64,000 nt of DNA from Singulisphaera sp045290345. GTDB taxonomy: Bacteria > Planctomycetota > Planctomycetia > Isosphaerales > Isosphaeraceae. The translations under genes and the position numbers were made by a program. The notes under the pieces were generated by a model. It made no database searches. It was given only the letters and a program-made list of their open reading frames with translations, and was not told the DNA's origin. Of this stretch, positions 27,308 through 36,334 are shown in pieces. Each line of letters starts with the position of its first letter. Positions within the stretch are counted from its first letter, which is position 1. The stretch covers positions 9,238,001 to 9,302,000 of the forward strand of contig NZ_CP155447.1 in assembly GCF_045290345.1 (NCBI RefSeq). The letters run 5' to 3'.

Positions 27308-28980
27308 CAACGGCTGCCCCTGGTGGGAGTGTAGGAAATCGAGTGAGTAACCGGCTTCGACACAACGCGACCCGGCTCTGGCTTGGCGGCGAGTGCGGGT
27401 TTCGCAGCCGCCTGGTTCAAGCTCGGGAACCGAGCGGCAATCGGCGCAACCGCCGGATTGATTCGTTCCAGGAAGGGACGAGGATAGACACCGATCCAGA
27501 CGATCAGGACCATCAAGGGGGCCAGTCCGGCAATCTCGTGCCAGGCGACGGGTCGAATCACATGCGGGTGATGAGCGTCCTCGCCATGCGGCTCATGGAG
27601 CGGTCCGAAGATCACCCGCTGAAGCATCAGGAGGAGGTAATAAGCGCCGAGAATCATCCCGGTTGCCGCAAAGACCGTCACCCAGGGGCTCTTGGCGAAC
27701 ATCCCCACCAAGATCGGGAACTCGCCCACGAATCCGTTCAGGCCAGGAACCGCGGCCGAGCCGAGCGACGACAGGATCAGGAAGAATGCCAGCAGCGGCA
27801 GTCGTTCCCAGAGTCCACCCAGCTCCGACATTTCCCGTGTGTGATACCGCTCATAAATCACCCCAACGCAGGCGAACAAGGCCCCCGTCGTGATGCCGTG
27901 GTTGACCATCTGGATGACCGCGCCTTCGATCCCGGTCGCATTCAGCGAGAACAGGCCGAGGGCGATGAATCCCATGTGGCTCACCGAGCTATATGCCACC
28001 AATCGCTTGATATCGGTTTGCGCCAGGGCCACCAATGCCCCATAGATGATCCCGGCCACGGCCAGGGTTGCGAGCAGCGGGAAAAGCACCTGTGCTCCGA
28101 CCGGCGTCATCCCCAGGTTGAACCGGAGCAAGCCGTAGGTGCCCACCTTGAGCAACACACCCGCCAGCAAGATCGATCCCGCCGCGGGGGCTTCGACGTG
28201 AGCCAAGGGGAGCCAGGTATGGAACGGGAAGAGCGGAACCTTGATGGCAAATCCGGCGAACAAGAGCAGGAAAATCAGAACCTGCGGGCTCGCCGACCAG
28301 GGAGCTGTGACTTGCCAGCCCGCCCAGTCCAGGGCCGCCAGGCCGCGGGTCAGCTCGGGGATCGAGAACGTCAAGGTGTGTGACGGAGAATGCTGATAGT
28401 GGATCACCACGAGGGCAATCACGCCAAGCAGCGTCAGCAAGCTTCCCGCGAGTGTGTAGAGAAAGAAGGTCACGGCGGCTTGCCGTCGCTCCGAGCCGCC
28501 CCAGATCCCGATCAGGAAGAAGAGCGGGATCAGGGAAAACTCGAAGAAGATGTAGAACAGAATCACGTCGAGGCTGGCGAAGAGACCGAGCAGCCCCGCT
28601 TCAAGCGCCAGGAGAAAGGCGTAGTGGGTCGGAGCACGATCGGTCACCGACTCCCAGGAAGCGAAGACGGCCGGCAGCATCAGCACCGTCGTGAGTACGA
28701 ACAGGAGCAAGCTCAGTCCGTCGAGGCCGAAGGAGAACCGGATGTCCGGCGACCCCAACCAGCTCAGACCGTAAGGCCCCCCAGGAAGTCCGTACGCGAA
28801 TTGTGGCTCGACCACTCCCGGCTTGAAGGCGAAAAGCAAGATCAGGGCCGGGAGAATCGTCACCAACACGGTCGCCAGTGCGACCAACCTCGCAGTCTTG
28901 ACGTCCATTCGGGGCGACAAGAAGAGGACCGCACTCCCGATTAAAGGGAGAAAGGCCGTGATCACCAGCAGGGTCGCCAT
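27307..28980 (-). CDS. nuoM: NADH-quinone oxidoreductase subunit M
   Basis: 557 residues, the second antiporter-like subunit of the membrane arm. Diagnostic stretches are FFEFSLIPLFFLIGIWG (with the conserved membrane Glu), HTWLPLAHVEAPAAGSILLAGVLLKVGTYG and DIKRLVAYSSVSHMGFIALG. The C-terminus has an extra 50-residue Ala/Pro/Lys-rich tail after the last helix. The start is an ATG at 28980, eight bases after GAGGA; a GTG immediately upstream at 28983 is also possible. The stop is shared with the nuoN start. Confidence 0.95.
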   Translation of the reverse strand: MATLLVITAFLPLIGSAVLFLSPRMDVKTARLVALATVLVTILPALILLFAFKPGVVEPQFAYGLPGGPYGLSWLGSPDIRFSFGLDGLSLLLFVLTTVLMLPAVFASWESVTDRAPTHYAFLLALEAGLLGLFASLDVILFYIFFEFSLIPLFFLIGIWGGSERRQAAVTFFLYTLAGSLLTLLGVIALVVIHYQHSPSHTLTFSIPELTRGLAALDWAGWQVTAPWSASPQVLIFLLLFAGFAIKVPLFPFHTWLPLAHVEAPAAGSILLAGVLLKVGTYGLLRFNLGMTPVGAQVLFPLLATLAVAGIIYGALVALAQTDIKRLVAYSSVSHMGFIALGLFSLNATGIEGAVIQMVNHGITTGALFACVGVIYERYHTREMSELGGLWERLPLLAFFLILSSLGSAAVPGLNGFVGEFPILVGMFAKSPWVTVFAATGMILGAYYLLLMLQRVIFGPLHEPHGEDAHHPHVIRPVAWHEIAGLAPLMVLIVWIGVYPRPFLERINPAVAPIAARFPSLNQAAAKPALAAKPEPGRVVSKPVTHSISYTPTRGSR

Positions 28981-29021
28981 CACATCAGTCCTCGTCGCCC
29001 ATCAAAATTGAGCAAAAGTCT

Positions 29022-31112
29022 TCACTTCAGCAACAACAAGACCCAGAGCAGGCCCGCGACGCCCAGAGCGGTCACTGCCGCATAGTACTGGATCAGGCCG
29101 TTCTGCAAGGGAGCCAGCACCTCTCGGCCGAGCAGCCGAGGCATCCAGGCGGTGCCACGAATCAGGGCTCCATGGAGGAACCATTCGTCGAGAAATGCAC
29201 TGACAGACGCGATCATTCGCAGGGGCCGAATGAAAATCATGTCATACAATTCATCGATATAGAACTTGTTACAAGACGCCCTGTAGAGCGGCTTCAAGCT
29301 TGAAGCAAGTCGAGCCGGAATCGGACTCGGTTTCGCGTAAAGGAAGAAGCTCGCAACAAGGCCGAGCACCCCAACCAGGGTTCCGGTGAGCGGAATAGAG
29401 AGATCAAGCCCGTGAGCATGCTCGGGGTGGCCGAGAGTCTCGAATGCGAAACTTTGCATGATATGATGCTCGAACAATCCGGTGGGACCGAAGAGCACGC
29501 CTACCATCACGGCGCATCCTGCCAAGGCGATCAAGGGATAGGTCATGACCGGCGGAGACTCGTGCCCAAAGTGGGAGTCGTGTCCGTGACCATGGCCGGC
29601 ATCGTGACCATGCCCGTGGTCATCGTGGGCCGAGCCGTGACCATGAGCGGTCTCGCCTTCTTCCGCTTCCGGATCATCGGCGCTGGGAAGCTTTTCCGGA
29701 CCAAAGAAGGTCATGAAGAAAGCCCGCCCCGTATAGAAGGCGGTCATCATGGCCGTGAAAATAGCGATCCAGTAAATCGCACGGTAGCCAGTCGCAGCCC
29801 CGCCATGCCCGGCTGCGTGTGAGGCCTCTTTCAAGGCCACGAGAATCTCGTCTTTGCTGAAAAACCCAGCAAACGGAGGAATTCCAGAGAGAGCTAGACC
29901 ACCGATAGCAAACGTCCAGCAGGTGATCGGCATCCGATGGCGAAGGCCACGGAAACGCCTCATGTCGATCACTCCCCCCATCGAGTGCATCACGCTACCC
30001 GAGGCGAGGAACAGCAAGGCTTTGAAGAAGGCGTGGGTGAAGAGGTGGAACATCGCGGCGAAGACCGCAAGTTTCGCGACCGTACCAACACCAGCCCCAA
30101 TGCCCATGAACATAAAGCCAAGCTGGCTCACCGTTGAATAAGCCATCACTCGCTTGAGGTCAGTCTGAGTGACCGCAATCGAGGCGGACAGAAGCGCAGT
30201 GAGACAGCCGATCGAGGCGATCAGCAGTTGGACGTTCGGCGCCAGGGCAATCAACGGAGTCGAGCGAGCAATCAGATAAACACCCGCCGTCACCATCGTC
30301 GCGGCATGGATCAGAGCCGAGACCGGGGTCGGACCTTCCATCGCGTCCGGTAGCCAGACGTAGAGCGGCACCTGGGCACTCTTAGCCGTCGCGGCCCAGA
30401 AGAGCAGCAGGGCAATCCCTTCAATGGTTCCCTGCGGGAGGCCGGCCAGTGTGGACGCGCTGAGGACGTTGCCATAGCTCAGGTCATGGTTCGGCACCAC
30501 GGTCCAGAGCCAGAACAAGGCGATCGCAAAACCAAAGTCACCCACGCGATTGACAAGGAACGCCTTCTTGGCAGCTGCCGCGGCCGATGGTTTCGCGTGC
30601 CAGAAACCGACCAGCAGGTAACTACAGGTGCCCACGCCTTCCCAGAAGACATAGGTCAGCACGTAGTTATTCGACAGCACGAGGCCCGTCATCGAGAAGA
30701 CGAAGAGGCCAACGCAGGTGAAGAACCGAGGATAACCCGGGTCTCCAGCCATGTAGCCTGCCGCGTAGATGGCGACCAGGGTCGACACGAACGTGACCAT
30801 GGAGAGCATCATCGTCGTCAGGCCGTCGACCCGGAACTGGATCGGCACGTTCAGGTTGGAAAACTCAAGCCATCGATAGACGGTGACGACTTTATCGGGC
30901 CCGGCGGAAAACAAGAGGCCGAGCGAAACGAGGAATGCGAGAAAAATGCCGACCACGACCGGCAAATGCGCCTTCTCTCGCAGTTCTCGCCCAAAGGCAG
31001 CCGCGATCAACGCCCCGAGCAGGGGGAAGAACGGCACAAGCCAGGCGTTGTTCACCAGCAGATTCGGCACAGCGGCGCTCCCATCATCTGTCTCACTCGT
31101 CGGGCGTGGCAT
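29022..31112 (-). CDS. nuoL: NADH-quinone oxidoreductase subunit L with a histidine-rich loop
   Basis: 696 residues, the distal antiporter-like subunit with the long lateral helix of complex I. Family motifs are YVFWEGVGTCSYLLVGFWH, LPDAMEGPTPVSALIHAATMVTAGVYLI and DLKRVMAYSTVSQLGFMFMG. Between helices, near residues 484-516, lies a His/Asp/Gly-rich insertion with about eleven histidines in under thirty residues (pieces such as HGHGSAHDDHGHGHD), expected to face the periplasm or cytoplasm and able to bind metal. The C-terminal region (IDELYDMIFIRP and onward) resembles the lateral helix. The ATG start is 28 bases after the nuoK stop. Confidence 0.95.
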   Translation of the reverse strand: MPRPTSETDDGSAAVPNLLVNNAWLVPFFPLLGALIAAAFGRELREKAHLPVVVGIFLAFLVSLGLLFSAGPDKVVTVYRWLEFSNLNVPIQFRVDGLTTMMLSMVTFVSTLVAIYAAGYMAGDPGYPRFFTCVGLFVFSMTGLVLSNNYVLTYVFWEGVGTCSYLLVGFWHAKPSAAAAAKKAFLVNRVGDFGFAIALFWLWTVVPNHDLSYGNVLSASTLAGLPQGTIEGIALLLFWAATAKSAQVPLYVWLPDAMEGPTPVSALIHAATMVTAGVYLIARSTPLIALAPNVQLLIASIGCLTALLSASIAVTQTDLKRVMAYSTVSQLGFMFMGIGAGVGTVAKLAVFAAMFHLFTHAFFKALLFLASGSVMHSMGGVIDMRRFRGLRHRMPITCWTFAIGGLALSGIPPFAGFFSKDEILVALKEASHAAGHGGAATGYRAIYWIAIFTAMMTAFYTGRAFFMTFFGPEKLPSADDPEAEEGETAHGHGSAHDDHGHGHDAGHGHGHDSHFGHESPPVMTYPLIALAGCAVMVGVLFGPTGLFEHHIMQSFAFETLGHPEHAHGLDLSIPLTGTLVGVLGLVASFFLYAKPSPIPARLASSLKPLYRASCNKFYIDELYDMIFIRPLRMIASVSAFLDEWFLHGALIRGTAWMPRLLGREVLAPLQNGLIQYYAAVTALGVAGLLWVLLLLK

Positions 31113-31140
31113 TCACGTCGATCGAACAACTCAACTCAGC

Positions 31141-31614
31141 CTAGTTTCGACGTTCCATCCAGGGCAGGCGCGGGTGTGCCGGCTCGTGCCCGGACGGGAT
31201 CAGTTGCGGATAAGATTCGGGTCCCGGGATCTCATCGGCCGGCTCGGCGGTCAACTCTTCGCTCGAGACGGGGGCCAGCGGCTGCCCAGGCTCACGAATG
31301 TCTTGCCAGAGAGTCACGTCCAGCGAAGACCTGCGGTTGTACAGCACAAGGATCAATGCCAACGCGATCGAGGCCTCGCACGCCGCGACCGTCAGGATCA
31401 CGATCGTGAACACTTGGCCGGACCAGTTGCCGTGGTAACGGCCAAAGCCGACCAGGGTCAGGGCCGTCCCCTGGAGCATCATCTCGGCCGAGAGAAACAT
31501 CACGATCAGGTTGCGTCGGGAGAGGAAGCCGAGCATCCCCAAGGCCATCAACGCGGCCCCAACCAGCAGGAAATTCCTCAGGATCTCAAACGTGAATTCT
31601 TCGGGAGGCGGCAT
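31141..31614 (-). CDS. nuoK: NADH-quinone oxidoreductase subunit K with C-terminal extension
   Basis: 157 residues from the ATG at 31614; a GTG at 31626 sits directly against the GAGAGGAA element and is an alternative. The three-helix core is complete, with FLSRRNLIVMFLSAEMMLQG (the membrane Glu essential in NuoK) and AACEASIALALILVLYNR. NuoK is normally about 100 residues; here roughly 55 extra residues, rich in Pro and Glu (ending in LPWMERRN), follow the last helix. It lies between nuoJ and nuoL in the standard order. Confidence 0.93.
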   Translation of the reverse strand: MPPPEEFTFEILRNFLLVGAALMALGMLGFLSRRNLIVMFLSAEMMLQGTALTLVGFGRYHGNWSGQVFTIVILTVAACEASIALALILVLYNRRSSLDVTLWQDIREPGQPLAPVSSEELTAEPADEIPGPESYPQLIPSGHEPAHPRLPWMERRN

Positions 31615-31675
31615 GTCGAAGCTCACTTCCTCTCGTGACTGGCCAGAATGAACCGAAGCGATCCTAGAGGTCCGC

Positions 31676-32524
31676 TTAGATGTTGACCGGGGTGGCGACC
31701 TGACGATCTCCAGGGCGAATCGGCGGCTTCGGCGGCGCGATCGACAGAGCGGCGATCAAAGCCACGAACAGCAGTGCGCCAGCCAACTCCACAGTGACCA
31801 GGTTGTCGGTGTAGAGCGTTTCTCCCAACCCGGCAACATGGGGCTTGAGCAACCCAGCTTTGTCGTGCAGTTGCGACGTGCTCCTCGACGCACGCTCGAG
31901 CACTGCCCCGATCTTGGGATTCGCGAGCGCAAGGTCACGACTTCTGACCAACTGCGCCTCGGCCCCGTTCTTGATCCCCTCAGGTGAGACCGAGGGGGGG
32001 CGAACGGTGAAGAGCGAATACAGCAGTGCCCAGAAAAGCAGGAAGCACGTCAGCGTGGCTCGGAACGGAGAACGAGCAGATCGGTCATACATTGCTCGCC
32101 CTTCCATTTGGGCCAGCATGATGACGAAGAGGAACGTGACGATGATCGCTCCCGCGTAGACGATCACGGTTCCCGCCGCGAGGAACTGAGCCCCCTCGAG
32201 CAGGAAGAGCCCCGAGGTCGAAAGCACGACGGCTGCGAACCAGAGGGCGCTGTAGATCGGGTTACGCGCGGTAATCGTCAGCAAGGCTCCCGCCAACGCG
32301 GTGAAGCTGAACAGATAGAAGAAGACCCCGGACAAGAAGGGGCTCGGCGGTGTCCAGAAGAGAGCGAACAGGAGCAGAGCCAACGTGGTCAGCCCTCCTC
32401 CCACGGCTTGCATCCGTCTGGGCTTCGTCGTCCCGAACCGGTGGGGCAGCAGCAAGTAAGTGCCGGCAGCCCCGAGAACCACCACCACGGCCGCCAGCAT
32501 CAGATCGTTTGCCTGTGTGTTCAC
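31676..32524 (-). CDS. nuoJ: NADH-quinone oxidoreductase subunit J
   Basis: About 282 residues from the GTG at 32524, which is preceded by AGGGAA; an ATG at 32500 is another option. The core is the five-helix NuoJ fold: SFTALAGALLTITARNPIYSALWFAAVVLSTSGLFLLEGAQFLAAG, with the pi-bulge helix region VIVYAGAIIVTFLFVIMLAQ. A soluble insertion of about 70 residues (after LFTVRPPS up to LGETLYTDN) separates helix four from helix five, longer than in E. coli. The C-terminal helix NLVTVELAGALLFVALIAAL closes the fold. It follows nuoI by 28 bases. Confidence 0.9.
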   Translation of the reverse strand: MNTQANDLMLAAVVVVLGAAGTYLLLPHRFGTTKPRRMQAVGGGLTTLALLLFALFWTPPSPFLSGVFFYLFSFTALAGALLTITARNPIYSALWFAAVVLSTSGLFLLEGAQFLAAGTVIVYAGAIIVTFLFVIMLAQMEGRAMYDRSARSPFRATLTCFLLFWALLYSLFTVRPPSVSPEGIKNGAEAQLVRSRDLALANPKIGAVLERASRSTSQLHDKAGLLKPHVAGLGETLYTDNLVTVELAGALLFVALIAALSIAPPKPPIRPGDRQVATPVNI

Positions 32525-32552
32525 AGCTGCAAGTTCCCTTGTCGGTACAGGC

Positions 32553-33140
32553 TTAGGAAAGAGGCTGGGTCGGCTGCGCGGGTGCCCCCGGCGGCACGGA
32601 AGTTGGCCCCTTGCCAAACCGCATCGGTTCGGCGTCCTTGGTCATATCGAAGACCGAGAGGAGTTTGGACTTATCAAAAATCATCTGTTCACGTGAGAGG
32701 CCAGTCAAGTCGTAGAGGCCAGTCAACTCGATCGCCTCGACGGGACAGGCTTCTTCGCACATGCCGCAGTAGATACAGCGGAGCTCGTCGATCACGAAGC
32801 TCTCGCAGTACTTCTCACGGTCAGGCCAGGTCTCCGGAGCGGTGGCGCCCACGATGTCGATGCAGTGCGCGGGGCAAGCGGTCGCGCAGAGCATACAGGC
32901 CACGCACTTGACTCGCCCCTGCTCGTCCTTGTTGAGACGATGGACGCCGCGATAATTGGCGCTCGGGACGTGCTGCTCTTCGGGATACTGAACCGTGATC
33001 GCCTTGTTGAAGAAGGCAACGCCCGCCATGTGCCGAGCGGTGACAGCCAATCCGGCGACAATCTGGGGGAGGTAAGTCCTCTCCATCAAGTTCAGCTTCG
33101 GAGGCGTCAGTCGCTTCAAACTCGGGTCATCGGCACGCAC
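32553..33140 (-). CDS. nuoI: NADH-quinone oxidoreductase subunit I, 2x[4Fe-4S]
   Basis: 195 residues. Two ferredoxin-type motifs, CVACMLCATACP and CIYCGMCEEACP, bind clusters N6a and N6b that pass electrons from NuoG to NuoB. The GTG start follows GAGGAG at eight bases. The N-terminus (TYLPQIVAGLAVTARHM) is the amphipathic helix that packs on the membrane, and the C-terminal 25 residues are Pro-rich and not conserved. The next gene, nuoJ, begins 28 bases on. Confidence 0.95.
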   Translation of the reverse strand: MRADDPSLKRLTPPKLNLMERTYLPQIVAGLAVTARHMAGVAFFNKAITVQYPEEQHVPSANYRGVHRLNKDEQGRVKCVACMLCATACPAHCIDIVGATAPETWPDREKYCESFVIDELRCIYCGMCEEACPVEAIELTGLYDLTGLSREQMIFDKSKLLSVFDMTKDAEPMRFGKGPTSVPPGAPAQPTQPLS

Positions 33141-33222
33141 GCGTAAAACTCCTCAACGAAACGTAGAGATCGACAAAAAGACCGGCCCAATCATCCCAAC
33201 GAACCCGATCCCTCGGATCCCA

Positions 33223-34269
33223 TCAATAGCGCGACATCCAGAGCTGAACGATGGCCGCGGTGGCCACAAGATTCACGAGCGACAGGGGGATCAACGACTT
33301 CCAGGCCAGATCCATCAGCGTGTCGTAGCGGAACCGGGGCAAGGTCCAACGTACCCACATCATGAAGAAGATCATCACGCCCACTTTGCCGATCATGATG
33401 AAACACTTCACCAGTGACCAGAAGAAGCCGACCTGCTCTTGGCTCGTGACGAACGGCAAGTCCCACCCACCGAAGAAGAGAATCACCGTCAGGTAGCTGA
33501 CCGTGATCACGTTGAGATATTCGCCAAGGAAGAACATGCCGAACTTCATCGCCGAATATTCAGTATGGAAGCCACCTACCAACTCTTGTTCGCTCTCGGG
33601 CAAGTCAAACGGCAGGCGATTCGTCTCGGCGAAGGCGCTGATCAGGAAGAGCAAACAGCCGAGCGGTTGAACCACCACGCCCCAGACATACTTGTCCTGC
33701 CAGTTGATGATCGTATTCAGGTCGAGCGAACCGGCGATCAGGACGATCCCGAGAATCGACAACCCGAGCGGGATCTCGTAGCTGATCAACTGGGCACTGG
33801 AGCGAAGCCCACCGAGGAACGCGTACTTGTTATTCGAAGACCAGCCGGCCAGGATGACCCCGTACACTCCGAGACTGCCAACGGCGAAGATATAGAGAAT
33901 TCCAATATCAATTCCGGGTGCGATTTGAAATTGAATCGGATTCCCAGGGCCCACTCCACCGAACGGGACGACCGCGAACGAGATCGTCGCCGCGAAGATC
34001 GCAATCATCGGTGCGAGGATAAAGACCGGTTTATTGACGTAAGAGGGGACCATGTCCTCTTTGAGAAGCATCTTGGCCCCGTCGACCAAGGGCTGCAGCA
34101 GCGCGAACGGGATCCCGAATTCGCGGCCCGCCCGGTTGGGGCCGATCCGGTCCTGCGCATAGGCCGCGATCTTCCGTTCGGCGAGGATGAGATAGGCGAC
34201 CGCCCCTTGGGAGATCCCTACCACCATGCCGATCTTGATCAGCATCCCTACGACCAGCCAAAACGTCAT
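33223..34269 (-). CDS. nuoH: NADH-quinone oxidoreductase subunit H
   Basis: 348 residues, eight predicted helices, the membrane subunit that contributes the quinone chamber. Landmarks are AYAQDRIGPNRAGREFGIPFALLQPLVDGAKMLLKEDM, then ETNRLPFDLPESEQELVGGFHTEYSAMKFGMFFLGEY with its row of conserved acidic residues. The ATG follows GAGGA at nine bases. A hairpin-bearing 180-bp gap separates it from nuoG upstream. Confidence 0.96.
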   Translation of the reverse strand: MTFWLVVGMLIKIGMVVGISQGAVAYLILAERKIAAYAQDRIGPNRAGREFGIPFALLQPLVDGAKMLLKEDMVPSYVNKPVFILAPMIAIFAATISFAVVPFGGVGPGNPIQFQIAPGIDIGILYIFAVGSLGVYGVILAGWSSNNKYAFLGGLRSSAQLISYEIPLGLSILGIVLIAGSLDLNTIINWQDKYVWGVVVQPLGCLLFLISAFAETNRLPFDLPESEQELVGGFHTEYSAMKFGMFFLGEYLNVITVSYLTVILFFGGWDLPFVTSQEQVGFFWSLVKCFIMIGKVGVMIFFMMWVRWTLPRFRYDTLMDLAWKSLIPLSLVNLVATAAIVQLWMSRY

Positions 34270-34408
34270 GGAACCATTTCCTCGATCAGGAGCATGCCGG
34301 AATCATCGACCACCAGAATCTCAACGGGTTGCCAGGTCGCGGAAGTCTGTCGGCTACTCCGCCTTCGCGTACCTTGCTCTTCAAGCTCAGCCCGAGCGAG
34401 ACGTCAGT

Positions 34409-34432
34409 CCTCGAGACCTTTCGGTCTCGAGG
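34409..34432 (-). promoter_or_regulatory. GNRA-capped hairpin in the nuoG-nuoH gap
   Basis: On the transcribed (minus) strand CCTCGAGACC, a GAAA tetraloop and GGTCTCGAGG form a perfect 10-bp stem, with no T-run. It lies in a 179-bp gap without a gene, inside an otherwise compact operon. It could be a processing or stabilising element; a repeated genomic element is the alternative. Confidence 0.5.
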
Positions 34433-34448
34433 TCCTCAACGCCGAGCT

Positions 34449-36221
34449 TCAAGCGTCCTTCCCCCCCTTGGGGCTAGGCTCGCCAGGACGGTCTCCCTTG
34501 GCGCCCCTCGGCTGCATCCAGGCGTCGCGAAAGGGTACTCCGGCTCCTACCGGCTCTTCCGAACCGAGCACCACCCCGAAGGGGGCAACTCGCCCGCCGG
34601 TCGCGACGGCAAAGCCTGGTACGATCCCCGCTAGTTCGGCAAGGATGTCGCGGGAGTCGGCCGGTCCGGTGGAGCGGCCGATCAAAATCGCCAGGAGATC
34701 GAGGTCAGGGAGTGACCCATCACGCGGTGGCAATGAAGCCTCCGCATACTGGAGTCGGCCGTCGGCGTTCACATAGGAACCAGCCTTCTCCGCGAAAGTG
34801 GCACCCGCGAGGACAACGTCGGCCGCCTGAGCCAGGTCGGTGACGTGTGTATCCTGAACCACCAGGAACTCGACCTTCGGCCTGAGCTTCCTGACGTCCT
34901 CGTCAGTGAACGCGGGGTCAATCGCGTCCGAGGCGACGAAAAGGCCGCGAAACTCGCCGTGGGCTGCGCGACCCGAGATCGAAGCAAAGTCGATGACCTG
35001 GCCCTGGAAGTGCTCGAGAATCGCCTCGACACCGCGACGGTTTGGGCACTTCTCCGAATGGATCGTGAACGGTCGAGGAACCACGAAACTGGTGTCGCCC
35101 GTTCGGCCTTTGAGCTGGTCCGGTTCAAACGTCCGGTCGACGCCGACGCGGGGAACAGGCCCCAGCGCGAGCACGTTGGCGGAGTTCAAACCCTTCAGGT
35201 AACTGGCCAACAAGTAGGCTTCTTCAACCGTCAGGAACGGCGAGAGAATCCCCGCCACCACTCCGCCCGACTCATTGATCTGGGCGAATCCACGGCTGAC
35301 GTCCTTGAGGGCTTGATCAATGGACGCTGGTTTGAGATCCCCATCCTGGCGAACGTACATGGCGTTCAGCAGCGCAGGATCATTCGCTTCCTTGTAGCTG
35401 TAGCGGCCTTCGTCACAGATCCAGTAGTCGTTGACGTCGGGATTGAATCTGGGCTTGTACCGCCAGAGTTGTCCTCGATTCTCCTCGGCGCTGACGTTGC
35501 AACCCGTCGAGCAACGAGTGCAGATCGAATCATGCTTCGAGAGGAACCAGACGCGTTGCTTGTGCAGGAAATCCTTGTCGAGCAACGCACCCACCGGGCA
35601 AATGTCAACAACATTTCCCGCCAACGGGTTCTCGAGAGGATACTCGGGGAATGTGCCGATTTCGGCATGGTTCCCGCGCCGCATCACTTGTAGCTCACCG
35701 GTCTGGGTGATCTCGCGAGTGAACCGGACGCACCGAGTGCACATGATGCACCGGTCCTGATTGAGCTGAATCAGGTCGGAGACGTCTTTGCGGGGGTTGA
35801 CCGTACGCTCTTCGACGAAGCGATGGTTCGACTGACCATACTCATAGCTGTAGTCTTGGAGCCCGCATTCCCCCGCCTGATCGCAAACAGGGCAGTCGAG
35901 CGGGTGGTTGATCAGGAGTAGCTCCATGATCATCCGTTGATGCTCTTTGACCTTGGGGCTATCAGTCACGATCACGGTCGCGTCTTTGGCCGGAGTCTGA
36001 CAGGCCGGGACGAGCTTCGGGATCATCTTGATCTCGCCCGTCTTCGGATCCTTGTTGCCGACCTCGATTTCGCACATCCGGCAGTTGGCCACGACGGAGA
36101 GCGCGGGGTGCCAACAGTAATAGGGGATGTCGACTCCGACGCGGGAAGCCATCTGAATCGCGTTGAGCTTCTCCCCCTCGGGGATTTCGTGCTCTTGGCC
36201 GTTGATGAAGATCGTCGCCAT
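34449..36221 (-). CDS. nuoG: NADH-quinone oxidoreductase subunit G (short form)
   Basis: 590 residues from the ATG at 36221 (MATIFINGQEHEIPEG), preceded by AAGGAT; the longest frame adds 14 unlikely residues. The N-terminal [2Fe-2S] ligands are in YYCWHPALSVVANCRMC and PACQTP; the N5 site is in HPLDCPVCDQAGECGLQD; the N4-type ligands are CIMCTRC with CPVGAL. The CTRCSTGC...WICDEGR set for cluster N7 is also kept. The molybdopterin-like domain that follows is short (E. coli NuoG is about 908 residues) and ends in a Gly/Lys-rich tail. It transfers electrons from NuoF/E to NuoI. Confidence 0.94.
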   Translation of the reverse strand: MATIFINGQEHEIPEGEKLNAIQMASRVGVDIPYYCWHPALSVVANCRMCEIEVGNKDPKTGEIKMIPKLVPACQTPAKDATVIVTDSPKVKEHQRMIMELLLINHPLDCPVCDQAGECGLQDYSYEYGQSNHRFVEERTVNPRKDVSDLIQLNQDRCIMCTRCVRFTREITQTGELQVMRRGNHAEIGTFPEYPLENPLAGNVVDICPVGALLDKDFLHKQRVWFLSKHDSICTRCSTGCNVSAEENRGQLWRYKPRFNPDVNDYWICDEGRYSYKEANDPALLNAMYVRQDGDLKPASIDQALKDVSRGFAQINESGGVVAGILSPFLTVEEAYLLASYLKGLNSANVLALGPVPRVGVDRTFEPDQLKGRTGDTSFVVPRPFTIHSEKCPNRRGVEAILEHFQGQVIDFASISGRAAHGEFRGLFVASDAIDPAFTDEDVRKLRPKVEFLVVQDTHVTDLAQAADVVLAGATFAEKAGSYVNADGRLQYAEASLPPRDGSLPDLDLLAILIGRSTGPADSRDILAELAGIVPGFAVATGGRVAPFGVVLGSEEPVGAGVPFRDAWMQPRGAKGDRPGEPSPKGGKDA

Positions 36222-36243
36222 CGGGATCCTTGAGTCTAGTTGA

Positions 36244-36296
36244 GGGCGTGTTGGACACGCCAATCGGCGAAGACTTTCGGCGTGTCAACCACGCCC
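36244..36296 (-). promoter_or_regulatory. Large hairpin in the nuoF-nuoG gap
   Basis: GGGCGTGTTGGACACGCC pairs with GGCGTGTCAACCACGCCC, 18 bp with two central mismatches, around a 17-base loop. It fills most of the gap between the nuoF stop and the nuoG start. There is no T-run, so internal termination is not implied; a processing or repeat element is possible. Confidence 0.5.
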
Positions 36297-36334
36297 AACA
36301 GTGACGTTCTCCGTCCCTCAGCGATCTGATTCAG

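Noticed and set aside
33439..34776. 445-codon plus-strand frame opposite nuoH and the nuoG end
   Set aside because: Antisense to nuoH; no motif, no ribosome binding site.
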